Source of the DNA: Psychrobacter sp.
GTDB lineage: Bacteria > Pseudomonadota > Gammaproteobacteria > Pseudomonadales > Moraxellaceae
Length of the DNA: 19,359 bases
Assembly (NCBI GenBank): GCA_020024075.1
Contig: JAHHUJ010000009.1
Span: 1 to 19,359, forward strand
Reading direction: 5' to 3'
Made by a program: the position numbers and the translations under genes. Positions 14,383 through 19,359 of the stretch are shown in pieces; within the stretch, counting starts at the first letter, position 1, and each line of letters begins with the position of its first letter. The notes under the pieces were generated by a model. It saw only the letters and a list, made by a program, of their open reading frames with translations, made no database searches and was not told the DNA's origin.

Positions 14383-14421
14383 AAAAACAAAAATGACAGG
14401 AATGCTTCCTGCCATTTTTGT
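14383..14421 (-). terminator. Intrinsic terminator after rep
   Basis: A 16-bp stem (14387-14402 with 14406-14421), three-base loop and T-rich run on the minus strand. The single A-C mismatch of the plus strand becomes a G-U pair in the minus-strand RNA, which, with the U-run, indicates that it acts on rep transcripts. It insulates mgtE from rep. Confidence 0.88.
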
Positions 14422-14487
14422 GGTATTTTACAATATTTTTGGCCTTTGCAGGGGTTATCTGTTATTTGGCTAACCCCAAGCTTTGGC

Positions 14488-16527
14488 TTACTTATTTTTC
14501 TTTTTTAGTAGTGCTTTAATATTAGACATATACTCATTGGCGACTACCGTAGGGTCACGCTCAGCTTTTTTCTTCTTGGCATTGGCCGGCCAGTCTAAAT
14601 GCTCTTCAGGCAGCTCTTCTAAAAAGCGGCTTTGAGTAGTGGTGCGCATCTGACCACCGCCACGGCGCTGCGCGGCCAAAGTCAGAGTCAGCTCACGACG
14701 GGCACGGGTAATACCCACGTACATTAAGCGGCGCTCTTCTTCAATGGTTTCAGCAATGATAGAGTTGCGGTGTGGCAGCAGCTCTTCTTCTAAGCCCATA
14801 ATGTAGACGAAATCAAACTCCAAGCCTTTGGCGGCATGCAAGGTCATTAAATTAACCTTGTTGGTGTTCTCCTCTTCTTGCTGCTGTTCTAGCATATCGA
14901 GCAGTACCAGCTTACGGATCACCGCATCAATGGTCTTGTCATCATCATCTTCAGCGCGATTGATTAACGCTTGAATACTGGTGTATAGCACTTCAATGTT
15001 ATCTAAGCGGTTTTTTTCTTGTTGCGGTGTCTTTGAGTCACTACGCACAAAGTCGATATAGCCGGTCTCATCAATCATCTGCCGTACTAAAGGTACTGGG
15101 TCTGGGTGCTGATCAAGCTCGCGAGTATAGTGCTCGATAAAGTCGCCAAACTCTTTTAAGGTGCTATAAGCTTTAATCGGCAAGACATGAGATAAGCCGC
15201 CATGAGTACAAGAGGCCAGTAGAGATATACTGTGCTCTTGTGCAAATAGCCCTAGCTTCTCTAACGTAGCGGGCCCTAAACCACGCTTTGGCGTATTGAC
15301 GATACGTAAAAAAGCACTGTCATCTTCTGGATTCAGAATCAGACGCAAGTAGCCCATAACATCTTTAATTTCACTACGAGCGAAGAAGGATTGTCCTCCA
15401 GATAGCTTATAAGGCACTTGAAACTGTCGCAGCTGAGCCTCAAGCATACGAGCTTGGAAGTTACTGCGATAAAGGACCGCGTATTGTTCCCATTCATTGC
15501 CATTACGCAGCTTATGAGCCACAATTTCTTTGGCCACACGCTCAGACTCATCATCATCATTGCGGCAGTTAATAATGCGGATTTTCTCACCCTGACCTTT
15601 ATCCGACCACAGCGCTTTTTCAAACAAATGCTCGTTATTCATAATCACGGTGTTGGCTGCATTCAAAATACGGTTGGTCGAGCGATAGTTTTGTTCAAGC
15701 TTAATTACTTTTAGCTTCGGGAAATCCTCTTTTAGCAGCGCCATGTTTTCAGGACGCGCCCCGCGCCAAGCATAAATAGACTGGTCATCATCGCCCACCA
15801 CAGTGAATTTACCAGTTGGACCAACAATAAGCTTAATCAGCTCATACTGGGCGGTGTTGGTATCTTGATACTCGTCAACCAGTAAGTAGCGGATACGGTT
15901 TTGCCACTTATCCCGTAGCTGTTGGTTTTCGCGCAATATTTTGGCTGGCAGGACAATTAAGTCATCGAAGTCCACAGCATTATAAGCACGCAAGTTACGC
16001 TCATATAAAGCATAAAGATTGGCAAAAATCATATCTTCTGGGTCATCTAAGGTTTCCATCGCCTTATCGGGCTCAATTAGATCATTTTTCCAGTCAGAGA
16101 TGAACTTAATAGCCTTACCTACAAGCTCGCGACTTTCTGCCCCAGATAAGTTGTCACGCATCATCAGCTCCATCAACAGACGCTTACTGTCGTCGGCATC
16201 CATGATAGAGAAGTTGCCTTTTAATGGGGTATGCAGTAACTCATACCGCAAAAACTGAAGTCCAAATTGGTGGAATGTTGACACCGTAAGACCACGGGTC
16301 TTCTCTTTTGGCAGGAGGGATGAGACACGTGACTTCATTTCACGCGCCGCCTTGTTGGTGAAGGTCACCGCAGTAATGCGTTCAGCTGGGATATTGCACT
16401 GCTGGATAAGGTAGGCAATCTTTTGGGTAATTACCGAGGTTTTACCTGAGCCTGCACCCGCTAAAACGAGGAGGGGACCAGACACATAAGTCATGGCCTC
16501 TTGTTGTTTGGGGTTAAGCTTACTCAT
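14488..16527 (-). CDS. rep: ATP-dependent DNA helicase Rep
   Basis: Rep is a superfamily 1 helicase that moves 3' to 5' and clears proteins ahead of the replication fork. The 679-residue product, against 673 in E. coli, has the motifs in order: the Q motif LNPKQQEA (4-11), Walker A GAGSGKT (24-30), TFTNKAAREMK (55-65), VDEYQDTN (217-224), GDDDQSIYAWRGA (245-257), KLEQNYRS, and near the end LMTLHAAKGLEFDFVY and RRLMYVGITRAR. Segments such as ISDWKNDL and IVNTPKRGLGPATL follow Rep rather than UvrD or PcrA. The lysine-rich C-terminus is typical of Rep's polymerase-tethering tail. The start at 16527 is preceded by AGGTG at a good spacing. It appears to be a single-gene unit with its own promoter and terminator. 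Confidence 0.97.
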   Translation of the reverse strand: MSKLNPKQQEAMTYVSGPLLVLAGAGSGKTSVITQKIAYLIQQCNIPAERITAVTFTNKAAREMKSRVSSLLPKEKTRGLTVSTFHQFGLQFLRYELLHTPLKGNFSIMDADDSKRLLMELMMRDNLSGAESRELVGKAIKFISDWKNDLIEPDKAMETLDDPEDMIFANLYALYERNLRAYNAVDFDDLIVLPAKILRENQQLRDKWQNRIRYLLVDEYQDTNTAQYELIKLIVGPTGKFTVVGDDDQSIYAWRGARPENMALLKEDFPKLKVIKLEQNYRSTNRILNAANTVIMNNEHLFEKALWSDKGQGEKIRIINCRNDDDESERVAKEIVAHKLRNGNEWEQYAVLYRSNFQARMLEAQLRQFQVPYKLSGGQSFFARSEIKDVMGYLRLILNPEDDSAFLRIVNTPKRGLGPATLEKLGLFAQEHSISLLASCTHGGLSHVLPIKAYSTLKEFGDFIEHYTRELDQHPDPVPLVRQMIDETGYIDFVRSDSKTPQQEKNRLDNIEVLYTSIQALINRAEDDDDKTIDAVIRKLVLLDMLEQQQEEENTNKVNLMTLHAAKGLEFDFVYIMGLEEELLPHRNSIIAETIEEERRLMYVGITRARRELTLTLAAQRRGGGQMRTTTQSRFLEELPEEHLDWPANAKKKKAERDPTVVANEYMSNIKALLKKKNK

Positions 16528-16646
16528 GGCACACCTTTTTATATTACTAACGATAGAGATTGGATAACTAGACTAATTAGAGGGTTGTTTAAACGATGAT
16601 TAGGGGATCGAAATTAGCTTTAAAACTGCAGAATTATCGAGTGGTT

Positions 16647-16674
16647 ATTATAGGGGTTCGCTTTAAAATCACAA
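16647..16674 (-). promoter_or_regulatory. Promoter of rep
   Basis: On the minus strand a perfect TATAAT (16652-16647) lies 16 bp from TTGTGA (16674-16669, 4 of 6). Transcription would start near 16640, giving a leader of about 113 nt before rep. Confidence 0.6.
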
Positions 16675-16711
16675 CCAAATCTATGCAAACTTACTTGGGT
16701 TGTTACAAACT

Positions 16712-16733
16712 CGACTAGAAAGTCGTTTTTTTT
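16712..16733 (+). terminator. Plus-strand intrinsic terminator with no upstream gene
   Basis: CGACT (16712-16716), a four-base loop AGAA and AGTCG (16721-16725) are followed by eight T residues (16726-16733). This is the standard intrinsic terminator layout for the plus strand. The nearest upstream plus-strand gene is yffB-like, more than 7 kb away and already terminated, so it may end an unannotated small RNA or stop transcription antisense to rep. Confidence 0.65.
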
Positions 16734-16768
16734 ATTAGAAAGACCTTACTCTACATATGGCTTTGTAA

Positions 16769-16774
16769 TATAAT
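16769..16774 (+). promoter_or_regulatory. Likely -10 box for ompW
   Basis: Perfect TATAAT on the plus strand, flanked by TTGTA and TACAA arms (16764-16779). The -35 region is poor. A start near 16781 gives a leader of about 117 nt before ompW, which would be long. Loose TTGAT-type sites lie at about 16817 and 16835, but they do not make a convincing FNR palindrome. Confidence 0.4.
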
Positions 16775-16897
16775 ACAACTATGGAGTTAGATAAGAGCAA
16801 GATTCTTACGCTTTGATGTCAATAAATAGATGTATTGATTTATTAAAGTGAAATTAGCATTTTTACCCAGTACTTAAACAACTAAGTTGAGGATAAT

Positions 16898-17527
16898 ATG
16901 AAACGTCAAGCATTGTTAATCGCCGCTGTAGCTGCTGGCCTAAGTATGACTGCAATGGCAGAAACTGCAGGTACTTGGACTGTAGGTGTTGGTGCAGGTT
17001 ATGTTGACCCAGAAAGTGGTAATGGTACCCTGAATTCGCCCTTAGGTAAGTTAGACGTTGATGTGGACTCTGACGTACGTCCTACCATTACTGCAGAATA
17101 CTTCGTAGCAGATAACGTAGGTGTTGAACTGTTAGCAGCTCTTCCTTTCCATCATGATATCGACTTGATGACCGAAGCTGGTACTGTTGTAAATGCCAAA
17201 ACTCAACTTTTACCACCAACATTATCACTACAATACCACTTTGATAATGTACATGCGAACGTGAAGCCATTTATCGGTGTGGGTGCAAACTATACTACAT
17301 TCTTTAAAGAGCGTTCAGGTATACCAGGTGCAGACTTAGATATCGACGATAGCTGGGGTGTGGCTGGTCACGCAGGCGTTGACTTCAAAATCAATGCAAC
17401 TGATGCAGTTCGTATCGATGCTCGTTACATCGACCTTGAGCCAGATGTGAAGCTAGATGGTGATAAAATTGGTACTGCAGAGATCAACCCATGGGTATAC
17501 GGCATCTCTTACGTACAACGCTTCTAA
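16898..17527 (+). CDS. OmpW-family outer-membrane beta-barrel protein
   Basis: OmpW proteins are small eight-stranded barrels with a hydrophobic channel. The 209-residue product has a signal peptide with cleavage after AMA (residue 21), then alternating beta-strands. It shows the family signatures GVGANYTTFFKE (about 126-137), DDSWGVAGHAGVDF and the closing strand INPWVYGISYVQRF, with a C-terminal Phe recognised by the BAM assembly machinery. GAGG lies five bases before the ATG. It is transcribed alone, divergent from rep, and ends at a strong terminator. Expression of OmpW in other bacteria responds to oxygen, iron and salt, but no clear operator is visible here. Confidence 0.92.
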   Translation: MKRQALLIAAVAAGLSMTAMAETAGTWTVGVGAGYVDPESGNGTLNSPLGKLDVDVDSDVRPTITAEYFVADNVGVELLAALPFHHDIDLMTEAGTVVNAKTQLLPPTLSLQYHFDNVHANVKPFIGVGANYTTFFKERSGIPGADLDIDDSWGVAGHAGVDFKINATDAVRIDARYIDLEPDVKLDGDKIGTAEINPWVYGISYVQRF

Positions 17528-17597
17528 TAGAGGCTTGTTAAATTAAAGTCAGCTTATCTTTATTAAATATTAAATAAATAAGCAGACTACAATAAAA

Positions 17598-17629
17598 CCC
17601 CCGTATCTGATTGGATACGGGGGTTTTTT
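17598..17629. terminator. Two-way intrinsic terminator between ompW and hemB
   Basis: CCCCCGTATC (17598-17607) and GATACGGGGG (17614-17623) form a perfect 10-bp stem with a 6-nt loop. Six T residues follow on the plus strand and TTTT on the minus strand. It lies between the convergent ends of ompW and hemB. Confidence 0.95.
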
Positions 17630-17678
17630 ATGCTTAATTAACTTGATGTTTAACTTAATGAGCCTTTATTATCAGAGG

Positions 17679-18689
17679 CTATCTTAAAGCATTTAGCTTC
17701 TTAGCAGCTTCAAGTGCAAAGTAAGTTAAGATGCCATCAGCACCAGCACGTCTAAAGCCAAGCAGTGACTCAAGAATAACGTCCTCAGTTAACCAGCCAT
17801 TTTGGATAGCGGCCATGTGCATGGCATATTCACCAGAAACTTGATAAGCGAAAGTTGGTACACCAAAGGTGTCTTTTACTTCACGGATAAGATCTAGATA
17901 AGGTTGACCTGGCTTAATCATCACCATGTCAGCGCCTTCATTGATATCCATAGCGACTTCATGCAAGGCTTCTGCGCGGTTACCAAAGTCCATCTGGTAT
18001 TGCTTTTTGTGGCCGCCTTTTAGGTTACCAGCACTGCCTACCGCATCACGGAATGGACCATAATAAGCAGAAGCGTATTTGGCAGAGTAGGCCATAATAG
18101 CCGTATTTACAAAGCCCTCTTTTTCCAATGCTTCACGCATAGCTAGGATACGGCCATCCATCATATCACTTGGAGAGATGATGTCAGCGCCAGCACGAGC
18201 GTGTGCTAGGGTTTGCTTCACTAGGACATCAACGGTGTCATCATTTATCACATAGCCTGATTCATCTAGAAGACCATCTTGACCATGAGTGGTATAAGGG
18301 TCTAAAGCAACGTCGGTCATAACCACCATGCCGGGGACTTCTTTTTTGATTGCACGAACAGCACGGCAGGTTAAGCCATCTGGATTGTACGCTTCACGGC
18401 CATCTTCAGTTTTTAGGCTAGCATCGATAACTGGGAAGATATCAATGGTGGTTACGCCTTCTGCTAAAAGCTCTTTAGCGTACTCAACCAATAGATCAAT
18501 GGATAAACGTTCAACACCAGGCATACTAGCGACAGCTTCACGCTGATTTTCACCCTCAAGTACGAATACAGGGGCAATCAAATGCTTAGGATGCAGCTCA
18601 ACTTCACGAACCATAGCACGAACGTTGTCATGTACGCGTAAGCGGCGCAAACGAGTGTGAGGGTAAGTACGATTAAATGTGTAACTCAT
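17679..18689 (-). CDS. hemB: Delta-aminolevulinic acid dehydratase (porphobilinogen synthase)
   Basis: HemB joins two 5-aminolevulinate molecules into porphobilinogen for haem synthesis. The 336-residue product has the Schiff-base lysines Lys204 in YSAKYAS and Lys259 in VMIKPGQPYLD. The metal region reads DVALDPYTTHGQDG (126-139), with aspartates where zinc enzymes such as E. coli HemB have cysteines, so this is the Mg2+-dependent Pseudomonas-like type. I chose the ATG at 18689, giving MSYTFNRTYPHTRLRRLR, because AGGAC lies just upstream. The frame stays open to a TTG at 18776, but those 29 residues are hydrophobic, unconserved in style and lack a ribosome site. The stop is TAG, and a two-way terminator follows. 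Confidence 0.96.
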   Translation of the reverse strand: MSYTFNRTYPHTRLRRLRVHDNVRAMVREVELHPKHLIAPVFVLEGENQREAVASMPGVERLSIDLLVEYAKELLAEGVTTIDIFPVIDASLKTEDGREAYNPDGLTCRAVRAIKKEVPGMVVMTDVALDPYTTHGQDGLLDESGYVINDDTVDVLVKQTLAHARAGADIISPSDMMDGRILAMREALEKEGFVNTAIMAYSAKYASAYYGPFRDAVGSAGNLKGGHKKQYQMDFGNRAEALHEVAMDINEGADMVMIKPGQPYLDLIREVKDTFGVPTFAYQVSGEYAMHMAAIQNGWLTEDVILESLLGFRRAGADGILTYFALEAAKKLNALR

Positions 18690-18734
18690 AATAAGTCCTA
18701 ATAACTTCAACGAATTAAGGGGTAAAAAAGGTAG

Positions 18735-18754
18735 GGCAGTTCGATGTGACTGCC
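18735..18754 (-). other. Hairpin followed by a U-run in the hemB leader
   Basis: GGCAGT (18735-18740) pairs with ACTGCC (18749-18754) around an 8-nt loop. On the minus strand CTACC and six T residues follow, about 40 nt before the hemB start. The layout resembles a weak terminator or attenuator, but the U-run is displaced by five bases. Confidence 0.3.
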
Positions 18755-18914
18755 AAAAAAAGATATGTACTACCAAAAATAGTTTTTTAGGGATGCAAAG
18801 CAGAATAAGGTAGTTATCGCTCTTTTTATTATTCTTAAATTAACTATCCCGTTGCCTATTATAACGCAGTGCTCAGTATGTTTTGGGTTCAAGAAATGAT
18901 ACAAGTTATAACCA

Positions 18915-18971
18915 AAGTCTTAACCCAGTAAATAAGTCTTAATCCAGTATAAAAGTCTTAACCTAGCAAAT
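18915..18971. repeat. Three tandem 19-bp repeats upstream of hemB
   Basis: Three consecutive units begin AAGTCTTAA at 18915, 18934 and 18953, each 19 bp long, of the form AAGTCTTAAYCYAGYAWAW. Units 1 and 3 end CAAAT or TAAAT, and unit 2 ends TATAA. The array lies about 225 bp upstream of the hemB start and about 290 bp from the divergent gene start. Confidence 0.8.
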
Positions 18972-19264
18972 AAGCGGCTTCATAAATAATAAAATTACTA
19001 GAAACACAAAGTGGCTATGCTTTAAGGATTTAAAGCTTTACCTAGAATTAAGGGTATGCGTCACTATTATGGCAGACTAAAATATTTAGCTAAGTTGATA
19101 AAAGCTATCATCACCATGAGTTTAACGAATATGGCATTGGCTAAGCACAGGGGAGTTATATACAATTCATGCCTAGGTATGACTCTAGCTATAAATAAAG
19201 CATAATAAATAATGCCAAAAACTGATAAATAAGCAACGGATAAATCAATAATTAAGAGATGGTC

Positions 19265-19359
19265 ATGAGTGACAATAAAACCCGAGAAAACTTTAAACAA
19301 CAAGGGAATGATCCTAATCGGAGTGAAAGTAACTGTAATGAAAGTAATAAAGCTCAATT
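19265..19359 (+). CDS. Start of an unidentified plus-strand gene, cut by the window edge
   Basis: An open frame begins at the ATG at 19265 and runs off the end after 31 complete codons. A loose Shine-Dalgarno-like TAAGAGATGG lies just before it. The visible N-terminus, MSDNKTRENFKQQGNDPNRS and onward, is rich in Asn, Ser, Glu and Lys, with no membrane segment or signal peptide, typical of a disordered leader on a cytoplasmic protein. It is divergent from hemB. In Pseudomonas the neighbour of hemB is the polyphosphate kinase gene, so ppk is one possibility, but nothing visible here confirms it. A longer hydrophobic frame lies antisense and could in principle be the real one. Confidence 0.4.
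   Translation, partial: MSDNKTRENFKQQGNDPNRSESNCNESNKAQ

Larger units (their letters stand above)
16528..16897. other. Divergent intergenic region between rep and ompW
   Basis: This 370-bp AT-rich region holds the rep promoter (16647-16674), a plus-strand terminator with no gene before it (16712-16733), a TATAAT box probably serving ompW (16769-16774), and the ompW ribosome site. I find no convincing protein-coding frame. Confidence 0.55.
18690..19264. other. Long AT-rich region upstream of hemB
   Basis: This 575-bp stretch contains the hemB leader hairpin, a TATAAT box on the minus strand (18863-18858) that may serve hemB without a clear -35 box, and a 19-bp tandem repeat at 18915-18971. 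No convincing gene is seen. A minus-strand frame at 19067-19357 is hydrophobic but probably chance. Confidence 0.45.

Noticed and set aside
16781..16816. An 11-codon frame starting ATGGAGTTAGAT upstream of ompW, as a leader peptide
   Set aside because: It has no Shine-Dalgarno site, no run of regulatory codons and no adjacent attenuator structure, and its ATG falls about where transcription would start.
18690..18776. N-terminal extension of HemB by 29 residues from a TTG start
   Set aside because: The extension has no ribosome site. The ATG at 18689 has AGGAC just upstream and gives the usual HemB start and length.

Overview
The window looks like chromosomal core-genome DNA of a gammaproteobacterium, most likely Psychrobacter or a close Moraxellaceae relative. 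I infer this from the protein sequences (a Pseudomonas/Acinetobacter-like ArgB, HemB, AlgC and Rep), from the conserved gene orders leuS-lptE-holA and dut-algC-argB, and from AT-rich spacers full of short tandem repeats. I see no phage, insertion sequence, CRISPR array, toxin-antitoxin pair or defence module. Nearly every gene is on the minus strand. The exceptions are a small Spx/ArsC-like gene, an OmpW-like porin gene and a gene start at the right edge.

Layout from left to right. 1-40: the 5' part of a tRNA-Lys(TTT) gene on the minus strand. 41-243: its promoter and an unusually structured leader built of two tandem 65-bp units. 366-3907: the MacA-MacB efflux pair, transcribed macA then macB. 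4158-8597: a tight leuS-lptE-holA operon with 3-nt gaps. 8835-9203: the plus-strand yffB-like gene, followed by a two-way terminator. 9387-12837: dut, algC-type phosphomannomutase/phosphoglucomutase and argB. 12932-14323: the Mg2+ transporter gene mgtE. 14488-16527: the Rep helicase gene, with its own promoter and terminator. 16898-17527: an OmpW-family porin gene. 17679-18689: hemB. 19265-end: a partial plus-strand reading frame.

The genes are mostly housekeeping: leucyl-tRNA charging, LPS export assembly, the DNA polymerase III clamp loader, arginine biosynthesis, dUTP hydrolysis, sugar-phosphate supply for surface polysaccharide, replication-fork helicase and haem synthesis. The cell-envelope theme (MacAB, LptE, AlgC, OmpW, MgtE) runs through the window, but nothing shows that these form one system.

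I found no convincing new multi-gene system. The most interesting signals lie between genes. They are the duplicated, apparently covarying hairpins in the tRNA-Lys leader; a 21-bp tandem array between algC and argB that shares a core with a shorter array upstream of macA; a strong plus-strand terminator between rep and ompW with no gene in front of it; and a MacA coiled coil apparently lengthened by 14-residue repeats.
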